From Methanobacteriota archaeon (GTDB taxonomy: Archaea; Thermoplasmatota; Thermoplasmata; Methanomassiliicoccales; Methanomethylophilaceae), in assembly GCA_023402275.1 (NCBI GenBank), contig JAEXCH010000009.1, forward strand, positions 1 to 64,000: 64,000 nt of DNA. Reading direction: 5' to 3'. This document shows positions 17,384 to 26,542 of this stretch, piece after piece (the stretch's first letter is position 1; each line of letters opens with the position of its first letter). Below the pieces are notes generated by a model. It saw only the letters and a list, made by a program, of their open reading frames with translations, was not told where the DNA came from and did not search any database. The translations under genes and the position numbers were made by a program.

Positions 17384-18364
17384 TCATCCCTTGAAATATC
17401 TCTGGTTTCGGCTAGTAGGTTTATCTGGCAAAGTCATCTTTACTAAGCCGGCCTCCAGTGCTGGCTTGAGATAATTCTTCTGGAATGTTGCTTTTGATCT
17501 CAATCCTAGCATCTCCATTAATTCAGCCGCACTCTTGGGATCAGTTGTTGTAACAGCCATCAATCTCTTTACGTATTGATCTGATGACTCTGGAGCGTTT
17601 CCTTCTTCGGTGAGTTCTTTGATCGAATCCAATATAGCTTTTAACATGAATACTATGAATCTATTGGAAGAACCGTCTTCTGTAGAGGCAGCTATCGCAT
17701 CATAGTATTCCTGTTGCCTTTCATAGATCATGCTCTCGGTCGGTATCCATGCGAATATAGGTTTCCATTTCATAAGTATGGCCGTCTGCCAGAACCTTCC
17801 CATCCTTCCATTCCCATCTCTGAAAGGATGTATGAACTCCAATTCATAATGGAATACACTTGATGTTATCAGCGGATGCGCATTGCTGTTACCGAGCCAG
17901 TTGAAGAGATCGGTCATCAGAATAGGGACCATATCGGGAGGCGGGGCCATGTGGATGCACCTTTCATTTGAGAACACACCTTCCGCTCCTTTTCTGAATG
18001 CTCCCGATTCATCGATCATTCCGTTAGTCATAGCTTTGTGTGCTTTGAGCAGATCATCGAGATTGAAAGGGTCGATATCTTCGAGAAGTCGGTAGGCATC
18101 TATCGCATTCTTTACCTCCTGTATCTCATCCGGAGGGCCCAATATGTGTTTTCCATCCAAGATGTCTGATACCTGTTCTAATGAGAGGGAGTTATTCTCT
18201 ATCGCCAAAGAGGACTGAATGGACTTTATCCTGTTGCTTCTCCTGAGCTTGGGATGCTTGGTCAGATCACTCACAGCATTCAATCTGCCAAGGAGCTCAG
18301 ATATCTCCGAGACCATTATGAGCATCTCGTCTGTTATTGAATACGGCGGTGAACAGTCGTTCAT
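17384..18364 (-). CDS. Fic-domain protein (probable AMPylase, class II)
   Basis: Fic proteins transfer AMP or related groups to target protein hydroxyls. The active-site motif HPFRDGNGRMGR is complete at residues 179-190. An N-terminal inhibitory helix with SLAIEN (residues 52-57) matches (S/T)xxxE(G/N), so the enzyme is probably auto-inhibited in cis. The C-terminal region (VTTTDPKSAAELMEMLGLRSKATFQKNYLKPALEAGLV) looks like a winged-helix domain. The ATG at 18364 has GAGG 7 bp upstream. No antitoxin partner is adjacent. The promoter region contains a perfect 12-bp tandem repeat. Confidence 0.92.
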   Translation of the reverse strand: MNDCSPPYSITDEMLIMVSEISELLGRLNAVSDLTKHPKLRRSNRIKSIQSSLAIENNSLSLEQVSDILDGKHILGPPDEIQEVKNAIDAYRLLEDIDPFNLDDLLKAHKAMTNGMIDESGAFRKGAEGVFSNERCIHMAPPPDMVPILMTDLFNWLGNSNAHPLITSSVFHYELEFIHPFRDGNGRMGRFWQTAILMKWKPIFAWIPTESMIYERQQEYYDAIAASTEDGSSNRFIVFMLKAILDSIKELTEEGNAPESSDQYVKRLMAVTTTDPKSAAELMEMLGLRSKATFQKNYLKPALEAGLVKMTLPDKPTSRNQRYFKG

Positions 18365-18374
18365 TTTAGTCCTC

Positions 18375-18410
18375 TTATCTTATATGTTATCTTATATGTT
18401 ATCTTATATG
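18375..18410. repeat. Three perfect 12-bp tandem repeats in the fic promoter
   Basis: The unit TTATCTTATATG occurs three times head to tail, with a partial fourth copy (TTAT). On the fic strand each unit reads CATATAAGATAA, which itself resembles an archaeal TATA box. Copies lie 11-46 bp upstream of the fic start codon. Confidence 0.85.
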
Positions 18411-18498
18411 TTATTAGTACATATAAGTTGTTAAAGAACACGTAATAAATTGAAAATATATCATCACCCAGACATGCTGAGTGATTTTTGATTGAGGG

Positions 18499-19023
18499 TT
18501 ATTTTCCTTCGTAGATTATCAGGGATTCCACGTCATATCCTTTCAGTGCATCCCTTCCGTTGAGGCCAGCAAGTTCCATGACGAAACAGTTCTTGACAAC
18601 AATTCCACCGAGTCTCTCAACCATCTTGATCATTGCCGCGGTGGTACCTCCGGTCGCGATCAGGTCGTCCACGATGACCACTCTCTGACCCTTCTTCACA
18701 CTGTCCACATGCATCTCCAGTGTGGCTTTCCCGTACTCCAGTTCGTAACTCTCCTCTATGGTCTCTCTCGGAAGTTTTCCCTTCTTACGGACAAGTACGA
18801 ATCCCTTGTTCATAGCATATGCCACAGGTGCACCGAACACGAAACCCCTGGACTCCGAACCTAGTATCAGATCGAAATCAATATCCTTGAGCATATCGAC
18901 CAGACCGTCCACTGCCAATCCGAATCCGTCCGGATCCTGGATGACGGTCGTTATGTCCCTGAACATTATCCCTTCCTCGGGGAAATCAGGTATGGTCGTA
19001 ACGTAATCTTTCAGCTCCTTCAT
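18499..19023 (-). CDS. apt: Adenine phosphoribosyltransferase
   Basis: Apt converts adenine and PRPP to AMP (purine salvage). The 174-residue protein starts like bacterial Apt (LKDYVTTIPDFPEEGIMFRDIT), contains GSESRGFVFGAPVAYA, and carries the PRPP-binding loop VVIVDDLIATGGTT. Length and motifs are standard, and the protein looks like the bacterial-type enzyme. Transcribed alone, on the opposite strand to copZA. Confidence 0.93.
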   Translation of the reverse strand: MKELKDYVTTIPDFPEEGIMFRDITTVIQDPDGFGLAVDGLVDMLKDIDFDLILGSESRGFVFGAPVAYAMNKGFVLVRKKGKLPRETIEESYELEYGKATLEMHVDSVKKGQRVVIVDDLIATGGTTAAMIKMVERLGGIVVKNCFVMELAGLNGRDALKGYDVESLIIYEGK

Positions 19024-19183
19024 CTTAAGCTCACTTGAACTGGATTGCAGAATTAGGTATTAATTCCTTGCAGGCAGAGACAGGCTCATTCTCCATGTAA
19101 TACATATCATAACACAATAGAATGTATCAACTGGCTATTTCAGTATATACATTACTAATTCATACCTATATGATAGGAAACAC

Positions 19184-19191
19184 TGTTATAC
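19184..19191 (+). promoter_or_regulatory. TATA-like element of the copZ-copA operon
   Basis: TGTTATAC is centred about 25 bp upstream of the copZ ATG, so the mRNA is probably leaderless; no Shine-Dalgarno precedes that ATG. The 189-bp upstream region shows no clear copper-regulator palindrome. Confidence 0.4.
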
Positions 19192-19212
19192 TCTCACTCG
19201 GATTACATACAC

Positions 19213-19431
19213 ATGACAAAGACAGTCCTTAAGATAGACGGCATGTCCTGCGGGATGTGCTCAAGCAAGGTCGACCAAGCTCTCTCTGCGATAGACGGAG
19301 TAAGCGAGGTCGATGTAGACCTTAAAAAGGGAACAGCAACTGTTATTCAGGAGAACGTCAGCGACGACGATCTCATACGCGCGGTGCTGGATGCAGGATT
19401 CCGTGCAAAGGTAAAGCGTGGACTGTTCTGA
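19213..19431 (+). CDS. copZ: Copper chaperone / heavy-metal-associated domain protein (CopZ)
   Basis: 72 residues forming a single HMA ferredoxin-like domain with the metal motif GMSCGMC near the N-terminus and the usual pattern VDQALSAIDGVSEVDVDLKKGTATV. It binds Cu(I) and delivers it to the ATPase encoded immediately downstream; the stop and the copA start overlap by 1 bp (TGATG). Confidence 0.9.
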   Translation: MTKTVLKIDGMSCGMCSSKVDQALSAIDGVSEVDVDLKKGTATVIQENVSDDDLIRAVLDAGFRAKVKRGLF

Positions 19432-21659
19432 TGGTACAGGAGCCTGAGAGGGTAACCCTCAAGACCGACGGTATGACATGCGCCGCATGCTCTGCGGCAA
19501 TAGAGAGATCGTTGGACAGGTTGGACGGGGTAATAGAAGCGAACGCTAACTTCTCCAACAATGTCGTTTCCGTAACCTATGATCCTGAAAAGATCAAAAG
19601 AGAGGACATAGCCAGAGCCATAAAGAAGGCAGGCTATGATGTTCTGGAGGATGATCCTGATGTTCTTGCCGAAAGGGAAAGGCTGAACGCTATCAAGATA
19701 AAACGTGAACTCATAATATCGATAATATTCACGATCCCGTTATCGATCCTGGCAATGGGTCCGATGGTGGGGTTGAATGTTCCCTTCCATGATGAGCCGA
19801 AGATATATGCCATAGTTCAACTGTTATTGTGCATACCTGTTCTGATAGCAGGCCGCCGTTTCTATACAAAGGGATACCCAGCACTAATTGCAAGGACCCC
19901 CACGATGGATACCCTGATCGCTTTGGGTACCACTGCGGCAGTGGTTTACAGTCTGTATGCCACAGTGCAGATATTCGCAGGCGATGGACATGCTACACAT
20001 TCCCTCGTATACGATTCGGCCGCGATGATAATAACACTTGTCTCGGTTGGAAAGTATATCGAGTCAAGATCGAAAGTTAAGACAAATGATGCTGTAAGAG
20101 GACTTCTGGATCTGGCACCTCCCACTGCAAATGTCATAAGGGATGGTAAAGAGGTAACCATACCGGCAGACGAACTTATCGTGGGCGATATCATAATAAT
20201 AAGGCCGGGTGAAAGGATCCCGGCAGATGGTAAGATAATCGAGGGGAATTCCTCAGTGGATGAATCAATGCTCACCGGAGAGAGTATGCCGATATCGAAA
20301 TCCGTCGGTGATCTGATACACAGCGGAACTATGAATACCACCGGCAGTCTCAGGATGGAGGCCGAAAAGACCGGAAAGGATACTGTACTTTTCCAGATCG
20401 TGAGGATGATACAGGATGCTCAGGGAACCAAGGCGCCTGTTGCTAGGATCGCTGACAAGGTTGCAGCGGTGTTTGTGCCGGTGGTCATCCTCATCGCTGT
20501 AGCGGCCTGTCTGCTCTGGCTCCTTGCCGGAAGGGGAGTGGAGTTCTCGGTGATAGTATTGATCTCGGTGTTGGTCATATCATGTCCCTGTGCGCTGGGA
20601 CTTGCAACCCCGTTGGCTATAACCGTCGGTACAGGGAAGGCAGCAGAACATGGGATATTGTTCAAGAATGCTTCTTCTCTGGAGAGATCAGGCAACATAA
20701 CATCTGTCATATTGGATAAGACAGGCACCATAACGGAAGGAAAGCCGAAGGTCACTGACATAATATCGGATATGGATCAGGATGAACTGATAAGGTTAAC
20801 TGCATCTGCTGAACTCAATTCACAACATCCTCTCGGAAAGGCTATAGTCTCATTCGCTGAAGAACGCAACTTAACGATACCTCAACCGACGGATTTCATG
20901 TCCGAGACAGGAGGAGGGGTTCGTTGTACCGTTGATGGTAAGAATGTTGTCGTAGGCAATGAGAAACTGCTGAGAACCGAAGGGATCCAGGATCTCGGAA
21001 ATGCATCTGAGCTCTCATCAGAAGGTAAGACCGTCGTATTCGTATCGATAGATGGGAATTTTGCAGGTGCGATAGCGATATCGGACCCGTTGAGGCCATC
21101 GGCCGTTCAGGCAGTGGAATCACTTAAACAGATGGGCATCAGACCGATAATGGTCACCGGCGATGCGGAAGGGACCGCATTGGCCATCGCTAAGGCCGCC
21201 GGTATCGAAGAGGTACATGCAAAGGCCCTGCCCGAGGATAAACTGAATATAATCAAGGATCTTCAGGTAAAGGGCGAGAACGTTGCTATGGCAGGGGATG
21301 GAATAAACGATGCTCCTGCCTTGACACAAGCGGATATCGGTCTTGCCATCGGCTCCGGTACGGATATTGCGATAGGTGCGGCTGATGTCGTTCTAATGAA
21401 TGATGATGTCAGAAGCATACCTGCGACCATGGAGATAGGAAAGGCAACTCTGAAGAATGTCAAACAGAACCTTTTCCTTGCTTTCTGCTACAATGCGGTG
21501 TGCATACCTCTGGCAGCCGGTATCCCATATCTTTTTGGATTGAGTATGATCCCGGAGATGCCGATGCTTGCGGCAGCGGCGATGTCATTGTCCTCTATAT
21601 CCGTGGTGACGAACGCTCTCAGATTGAGAGGGTTCAAGCCACAGAGTATAAGGGAATGA
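19431..21659 (+). CDS. copA: Copper-exporting P1B-type ATPase
   Basis: 742 residues. One N-terminal HMA domain with GMTCAAC (about residues 14-20) is followed by about eight transmembrane helices. The CPC membrane motif lies in SCPCALGLATPLAI (about residues 382-396), which specifies Cu(I)/Ag(I) transport. Phosphorylation motif DKTGTITEGKP (Asp about 429), HPLGKA in the nucleotide domain and GDGINDAPAL (about residue 621) are all intact, as is the TGES actuator loop. It uses ATP to pump Cu(I) out of the cytoplasm and is co-transcribed with copZ. Confidence 0.95.
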   Translation: MVQEPERVTLKTDGMTCAACSAAIERSLDRLDGVIEANANFSNNVVSVTYDPEKIKREDIARAIKKAGYDVLEDDPDVLAERERLNAIKIKRELIISIIFTIPLSILAMGPMVGLNVPFHDEPKIYAIVQLLLCIPVLIAGRRFYTKGYPALIARTPTMDTLIALGTTAAVVYSLYATVQIFAGDGHATHSLVYDSAAMIITLVSVGKYIESRSKVKTNDAVRGLLDLAPPTANVIRDGKEVTIPADELIVGDIIIIRPGERIPADGKIIEGNSSVDESMLTGESMPISKSVGDLIHSGTMNTTGSLRMEAEKTGKDTVLFQIVRMIQDAQGTKAPVARIADKVAAVFVPVVILIAVAACLLWLLAGRGVEFSVIVLISVLVISCPCALGLATPLAITVGTGKAAEHGILFKNASSLERSGNITSVILDKTGTITEGKPKVTDIISDMDQDELIRLTASAELNSQHPLGKAIVSFAEERNLTIPQPTDFMSETGGGVRCTVDGKNVVVGNEKLLRTEGIQDLGNASELSSEGKTVVFVSIDGNFAGAIAISDPLRPSAVQAVESLKQMGIRPIMVTGDAEGTALAIAKAAGIEEVHAKALPEDKLNIIKDLQVKGENVAMAGDGINDAPALTQADIGLAIGSGTDIAIGAADVVLMNDDVRSIPATMEIGKATLKNVKQNLFLAFCYNAVCIPLAAGIPYLFGLSMIPEMPMLAAAAMSLSSISVVTNALRLRGFKPQSIRE

Positions 21660-22028
21660 AAAGAACAACAAGCCCTCGAAGGGTAAAGGCCGGCCGAGGC
21701 CGGATTGTTGCGGTCATCCGTTGAGTCTTGCGAACGATCCGGAACATCCTTAGGACGTACAGCGGAAAGTGTCAATCGACCTGTCTTTCACTTTGACGCC
21801 TATCTCCGATATTGAATCATTCTCGCCGCAGGGTCTTGACATATTACTTTTCGCGATTTTCACTAACCTCCACATCTACATAGTTTTACTACTATTTATA
21901 CTAATCTTTTCAACAATAATCTTGTTATTCGTATTATTGCTACGATAATCGTATTTCTAAATAAATAATATATGCATAGCCCATGCTAAGATCAAATAAT
22001 GAAAAAATAAAGGTCCGGCAAAGCCGGA
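21660..22028. other. Intergenic region between copA and the SPFH operon
   Basis: No gene is supported here. Just after copA there are two small hairpins: CCCT-CGA-AGGG (21673-21683) and the GC-rich CCGGCC/GGCCGG (21690-21703), a plausible copA terminator. The stretch 21880-21990 is strongly AT-rich with no recognisable promoter for an annotated gene. The right end is the terminator hairpin of the leftward operon. Confidence 0.5.
22001..22028 (-). terminator. Hairpin terminator of the SPFH/zinc-ribbon operon
   Basis: On the reverse strand TCCGGC-TTT-GCCGGA (22028-22014) is followed by CCTTTATTTTTTC. The stem directly abuts the stop codon of the last gene, so it looks like an intrinsic-type terminator. 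Confidence 0.65.
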
Positions 22029-23141
22029 TCAGTTTAGTTGCTCTGAGCAATATGGACAGAACTTAGGTATCTTTGGAAGACCGCTGAGATCCTCCCCGCA
22101 ATATGGACAGTTCTTGAATCTTTTCATCTCTCCGCCACTTGCACTTGCTCCCTTGTTATCATTGCCGCTGCCAGCCGGGGCCGCTACCTGAACTGGTTGC
22201 CCGGGAGCCACCATCGGCGATGGCTGTCCGCAGTTCACACAGTACTTGTAAGGATAGTCATTCAGACCGCCGCATGTGGGGCACATGACCTTTGTCGGCT
22301 GCTGTTGGTTCTGGACCCCCTGTACAGGCTGCTGCTGGAGCTGTTGATACATCTGAGGGAACAGAAGCATGCCTGCACCCATTGCCGCACCTCCTGTGGA
22401 TTCTCCGATGGCGTTGGCCATGCTCTCCATGACCTCGTATCTCCTGAAGGCCTCTCCGTTCTTACTGCTGAACTGAAGGTAGTTGAACACCTTCTGACGG
22501 TCCTCATCCGTTGTCAGGACCTCGTTGATCTTCAGTGACAGGAGTTCGATACCTCTCTGTGTGAAGTACTGCTCTATCAGGATCTTTGTGTTCGTGGACG
22601 CCTTCTCCAGATTCTCCATGATGTCCATGTAGTACTGGTTGTTCATCTGCTGGATTATCTGCTCATTGATGAAACTCTTCATGAAGGAGTTGACATCACC
22701 TGTGGAGTATGTGTTCAGACCTCCCAGGACCTGTGTGTAGAACACAGAGATATCGTTGATCCTGAACTGGAAATCACCGTTGGCCATCAGGACTATGGGC
22801 ACCTCATACTCCTGAGCTGCCTTTATCATGCTCCTGATGCCCCACTTCCCGTTGAACATCTTCAGGGAAACGAACACTATCCATACTTTGAATGGTGTCT
22901 CCTTGTATCCCAATGCAAGGTTGTACAGTTTCGTCAACCAGGGGACGTTAGCTGATGTTATCGTGTGTCTTCCCGGCTCCAGTGTTCCGACCAACTGTCC
23001 GTCCCTTATGAAAAGGGCGACGGCATGTTCAGGAACCGTAACCGAGGTTATCGTTCTGAGGTCATCGTGCTCTGACCTGTATATTATGTCATCCGGACCT
23101 TGGTTCGCCCAGAATACTACATTCGTCTTTTTCTCTGCCAT
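22029..23141 (-). CDS. SPFH-domain protein with two C-terminal zinc ribbons (YdjI / virion-core-like)
   Basis: 370 residues. The N-terminal two thirds match the SPFH-type family named after YdjI or virion core protein: VVFWANQGPDDIIYRSEHDDLRTITSVTVPEHAVALFIRDGQ, LEPGRHTI, and SLKINEVLTTDEDRQKVF. A Gln/Pro-rich linker follows (MYQQLQQQPVQGVQNQQQP). Two CxxC-CxxC zinc ribbons end the protein: CPTCGG...CVNCG and CPYCGE...CPYC. SPFH proteins assemble on membranes and organise other proteins. GAGGTGA lies upstream of the ATG. Last gene of a five-gene operon. Confidence 0.85.
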   Translation of the reverse strand: MAEKKTNVVFWANQGPDDIIYRSEHDDLRTITSVTVPEHAVALFIRDGQLVGTLEPGRHTITSANVPWLTKLYNLALGYKETPFKVWIVFVSLKMFNGKWGIRSMIKAAQEYEVPIVLMANGDFQFRINDISVFYTQVLGGLNTYSTGDVNSFMKSFINEQIIQQMNNQYYMDIMENLEKASTNTKILIEQYFTQRGIELLSLKINEVLTTDEDRQKVFNYLQFSSKNGEAFRRYEVMESMANAIGESTGGAAMGAGMLLFPQMYQQLQQQPVQGVQNQQQPTKVMCPTCGGLNDYPYKYCVNCGQPSPMVAPGQPVQVAAPAGSGNDNKGASASGGEMKRFKNCPYCGEDLSGLPKIPKFCPYCSEQLN

Positions 23142-23151
23142 TTAGGTCACC

Positions 23152-23682
23152 TCACTCTGTGAAACCCCTCATCACGGTCTCTCTTCCGTTGTAATCCTCT
23201 ATCAGTTTATCCACGGTTATCTCCAGATCCCTGAGCGGGGCTTTCAGTCCTTTGTCTCCGGAGTCGATCATGGTGACGATCGATGCCGTCTGATCCTTCA
23301 AGGATACAGCATCATCTATCAGTTTGGCATCCCATTCTATCAGGGAGTCCAATTCCGATTCCATTATCTTAACTGATGAATGGAATGCGCTGTATCCGTT
23401 CACCGCTTTCTTCACATCTATGTAGTAGCGGTCGGTCTTGCTCCTGATCCTCTCGGTGTCCCTCATGAGATCGAGATCGTTGACCGCTGCTCTCTGGACG
23501 GTCGCAAGATCGAGTTTCACTCTTTCGAGTACCCTTGCCACTTCCGTCCTCACTGCTCTGTCCTCGTCCCTGCGGAGGTTCTTCTCTTTGTATCCTTTAT
23601 AGATGGGGATGTAGAGGCCTATCCTCTCGACAAGGGACTGGTTCTTCTTCATTTGACTTTCCACTGTCTTATCCAATGACAT
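23152..23682 (-). CDS. Hypothetical all-helical (coiled-coil) cytoplasmic protein
   Basis: 176 residues, highly charged, with no membrane segment. Long predicted helices contain heptad-like repeats (VARVLERVKLDLATVQRAAVNDLDLMRDTERIRSK; MESELDSLIEWDAKLIDDAVSLK). I do not recognise a family. The frame is open further upstream, but the ATG at 23682 is preceded by a strong GGAGG and starts 1 bp after the stop of the membrane-protein gene. Its position next to an SPFH protein invites comparison with PspA-type helical membrane-repair proteins, but no PspA motif is visible. Confidence 0.6.
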   Translation of the reverse strand: MSLDKTVESQMKKNQSLVERIGLYIPIYKGYKEKNLRRDEDRAVRTEVARVLERVKLDLATVQRAAVNDLDLMRDTERIRSKTDRYYIDVKKAVNGYSAFHSSVKIMESELDSLIEWDAKLIDDAVSLKDQTASIVTMIDSGDKGLKAPLRDLEITVDKLIEDYNGRETVMRGFTE

Positions 23683-23683
23683 A

Positions 23684-24049
23684 TCACTGTCCCTCCTTCT
23701 TTCCGTTGACCAAGGCCACCGATATTCCCACCAATGCCAATGCAATGAGGAATATTGCCACGAGTATCCATATGCTCAGGTCTGTGAATGTGTATAGCAT
23801 TCCGATCAGACCGATCACAGCTACGAGTATGCCCCCCACCATCCTGTAGATGGAATCGGAAGGGCCGAACTTCCCGCTTTCGCCGGAATACATGAATGAC
23901 ATGGCAAGCAAGGCTATACCGAATATCAGCATGGTCGTCCACAATATTATCGCCGCTCCCAATCCGGTGGCGACGAAGACTATCAGACCGACGGCCAATG
24001 AGACCAAGAATAGTCCCAGTGTCACCGCCGACAATGTTCTGTTGTTCAT
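23684..24049 (-). CDS. Hypothetical four-helix membrane protein
   Basis: 121 residues with four hydrophobic segments: TLGLFLVSLAVGLIVFVATG, IILWTTMLIFGIALLAMSFM, MVGGILVAVIGLIGMLYTF and IWILVAIFLIALALVGISVA. The loop between helices 2 and 3 is short and polar (YSGESGKFGPSDSIYR). I infer the membrane anchor of the five-gene operon. Family not recognised. Confidence 0.6.
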   Translation of the reverse strand: MNNRTLSAVTLGLFLVSLAVGLIVFVATGLGAAIILWTTMLIFGIALLAMSFMYSGESGKFGPSDSIYRMVGGILVAVIGLIGMLYTFTDLSIWILVAIFLIALALVGISVALVNGKKEGQ

Positions 24050-24068
24050 TTCTTTCCCTTTCCGTTGT

Positions 24069-25622
24069 TTATATTATTATCATCTGTGAGGGGTCCATCC
24101 TCTTCACGCGCTCAGGTACCAGCTTGCCGAATCCCGAAGGTACCTGCACGCTGTTGCCCCTTACTTCGCATGGTATGTAGATGAGTGATTTCACGTATGG
24201 GCTGCTAAGTTTCAGTTTGGAATCCTGACTTGTGCAAACTGCGAGATACTCGCTCACAAGTTTCCTAGCTTCCTTTTCCGTGCTCAAGGGGACCACTATC
24301 TTGCGGGTCCCTGGAGAGTTCTGTGCGGCGTTGTTGGAGATCTTTCCTATCCCCTCTCCGTCGCTGATGCTTGTTTCCGTTCCTTTGATACCGGACAGTA
24401 TGCTCTTCTCCGGCCTTACCGAGAATATGTCGGTGAGTGCACTGCGCGGGTTGCTTAGACATAATGGGTCGATAACGAAATCCGCCGGTATCAGAAGGTC
24501 CTCCACGACCTCCACGCTCTTCTTCGCCCACATGGCGCCGGTCTGGAAACTGTATCTGAGGTCCACATCCCAGAAGGGTATCAGATAATCACCCGGTCCT
24601 GATGCAATGAGCAGCGTTCCTCCGGCCTTTGCGCTCAGGGCATTCGACAGGTTGTCGAAGACATAGTTGAATCTGTCCTTGTTCCCGAGCAGGAATCCCC
24701 ACTTTCCCGTCTTGGGATAATTGAAACTCATTATCCTCTGTATGGTGTTTAGTATCTGTAACGGATCCGCAGCCACTCCTTTGGTCAGGAATCCGGATAT
24801 GTCGGCAAGGATCTTCGCTTGGGTGATCTCCATCTCGACAGCATGATACATTATGCCCAGATTCAGATCCGTTCCTATTGATTCCTTCACCTTGACGAGT
24901 TGATCGTATCCTCTCTCAAAGTAGGATATGCTGCCCATGCCGTCCCCGTTCAGCAATTTCTCGCATCCTGTACACAGGCCGGCAAGTGCCTGAAAGCGAT
25001 CTGCCACAGGCCCGTATCCCTTGATCTTCTTGAATGCCGCTGCAGCATCGTTGAAGTTGTTCGCCATTAGGATGTACCTTCCCGGCTTGTCCTCCTGCAG
25101 GAGTTTTGTATTGTTTATGAGCATAGCATAACCGGATGCCATCTCCTCCGCCGACATGACCAGGTCCCTGGATGCATCATCGACCGCCAGAGCCTCTATG
25201 CTCTTGACCCTCGCATTGAACTCGAATGCCTTCGTGGATGTGTGGGAAGGTATGGCGCTGTTATCCGTTGTGAAAGGTAATGTCATAAGAGTATTGGACA
25301 GAAGGGTATTGGTCGCGAATCTGTATTCGGAATACTCCACCTCTATCCTAGGTCTGACGTTATTGTTGAATATGTTGTACCTTGCAACGGAATCCACATT
25401 CTCCGTCTGTGCCATGGAGAATCCGCCGGGTATGGTCTTGCTTATCCACGACTGGATCTGCCCCATCATCTGATCGAGGTATGCCTTCGCATCCATCCTC
25501 TGCTGGGAGGTACCGCAACTGGAACACGTTATGTACGGAGAGTCGGACTCAAGGTCCTTCTTGTCCAGCGGGGCCCCGCAGTATTTGCACCTAAGCATGA
25601 CCATTTCGTCCAATCGGTTCAC
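24069..25622 (-). CDS. Large protein with N-terminal zinc ribbon, function unknown
   Basis: 517 residues. The N-terminus carries one zinc ribbon, CKYCGAPLDKKDLESDSPYITCSSCG split as CxxC (CKYC) and CxxC (CSSC), about residues 12-37. The remainder is a mostly helical region without transmembrane segments that I cannot assign. The start codon is GTG at 25622, overlapping the upstream stop by 4 bp (GTGA); an ATG at 25604 is possible. The zinc-ribbon head resembles that of B. subtilis YdjG, which also lies next to an SPFH gene, but I see no wider similarity. Confidence 0.65.
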   Translation of the reverse strand: MNRLDEMVMLRCKYCGAPLDKKDLESDSPYITCSSCGTSQQRMDAKAYLDQMMGQIQSWISKTIPGGFSMAQTENVDSVARYNIFNNNVRPRIEVEYSEYRFATNTLLSNTLMTLPFTTDNSAIPSHTSTKAFEFNARVKSIEALAVDDASRDLVMSAEEMASGYAMLINNTKLLQEDKPGRYILMANNFNDAAAAFKKIKGYGPVADRFQALAGLCTGCEKLLNGDGMGSISYFERGYDQLVKVKESIGTDLNLGIMYHAVEMEITQAKILADISGFLTKGVAADPLQILNTIQRIMSFNYPKTGKWGFLLGNKDRFNYVFDNLSNALSAKAGGTLLIASGPGDYLIPFWDVDLRYSFQTGAMWAKKSVEVVEDLLIPADFVIDPLCLSNPRSALTDIFSVRPEKSILSGIKGTETSISDGEGIGKISNNAAQNSPGTRKIVVPLSTEKEARKLVSEYLAVCTSQDSKLKLSSPYVKSLIYIPCEVRGNSVQVPSGFGKLVPERVKRMDPSQMIII

Positions 25623-26542
25623 CGTCTCATTGTGGAATATGCGGCAACGCTTCTGATCTCGGCCTGGAGTCTTGCTTCCATTGCCCTCATCTCCTGCATC
25701 GCTTTATCATAATACTGTCTGGAGATCTCGTCGGACCTCCTGGAGATCGAAGTGTAACATGGTCTGCAGACATACACCGAATCATAGTTCTGAGGTGCTG
25801 ATTTCAGTATGTCGTCATCAGAGTTCCTCATGAATGGGGTTATATCACTGGACATTGCCAGGAAATGTACCCCTTCACCGGTGGAAGGTCTTCCGCAGAT
25901 CCAGCATTTGACGGATTTGGAGTACGCTTTGATGAGGTTCATATCCTTCTCTCCGTCCTCTCCAAGCTGTCTTCTGCAGGTGTATGCGTTCTGCAGGAGT
26001 TCCGCCGCCCTCTTCGGATCGGTCATGACAGCAGCGGAGGCAAGGTTCTCATATCCCCATGCCTGGATGTACAAGGCCTCCTTGATCCCGGTGTTGACCG
26101 GTATCCCTACGATCTCGCTTATCTTGATCGGATTGTTCCCTATCTCCGCTTGATATCTTCGGGCTATGTCCAGGAACTTGTTCCCTTTATTCTCGAGTAT
26201 GTCAACGGAATTCCCTTGGACCCTTCCGATGACCACGCGTTCGGCAAGAAGTCTGCACTCCAATGCAAGTTGTGCGGGATCTATCTCTGTGAGGCCGAAC
26301 TCGAAACCTTCTATGTTGGTCTTCTCCAGATTGTTGGCGAGCTTGTTGTACCTGTTGGGATTGTTGTTATCAAGACATGCGTCTATGATATCGATGTAGA
26401 TCCCGGCAAGCTCTGCTTCCCTTCCGCCTTTCTCTATGGTCTTTTCGAAGTTCTTCCTCGCTTTGGCATATTCCTTCCTTTTGACAAGGTCTATACCTTG
26501 GTTGAACAACGCATCGCCGGACTTGAAAACGCTGAGTACCAT
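25619..26542 (-). CDS. TPR-like protein with a C-terminal zinc-finger module
   Basis: 307 residues. The N-terminal region reads as helical hairpin repeats (ALFNQGIDLVKRKEYAKARKNFEKTIEKGG), like a TPR. The C-terminal part has CWICGR and, about 45 residues later, CRPCYTSISRRSDEISRQYYDKAMQEM, forming a probable zinc site. I do not recognise the full-length family. It is the first gene of the leftward operon, and the promoter lies in the 274-bp gap shared with glnN. Confidence 0.65.
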   Translation of the reverse strand: MVLSVFKSGDALFNQGIDLVKRKEYAKARKNFEKTIEKGGREAELAGIYIDIIDACLDNNNPNRYNKLANNLEKTNIEGFEFGLTEIDPAQLALECRLLAERVVIGRVQGNSVDILENKGNKFLDIARRYQAEIGNNPIKISEIVGIPVNTGIKEALYIQAWGYENLASAAVMTDPKRAAELLQNAYTCRRQLGEDGEKDMNLIKAYSKSVKCWICGRPSTGEGVHFLAMSSDITPFMRNSDDDILKSAPQNYDSVYVCRPCYTSISRRSDEISRQYYDKAMQEMRAMEARLQAEIRSVAAYSTMRR

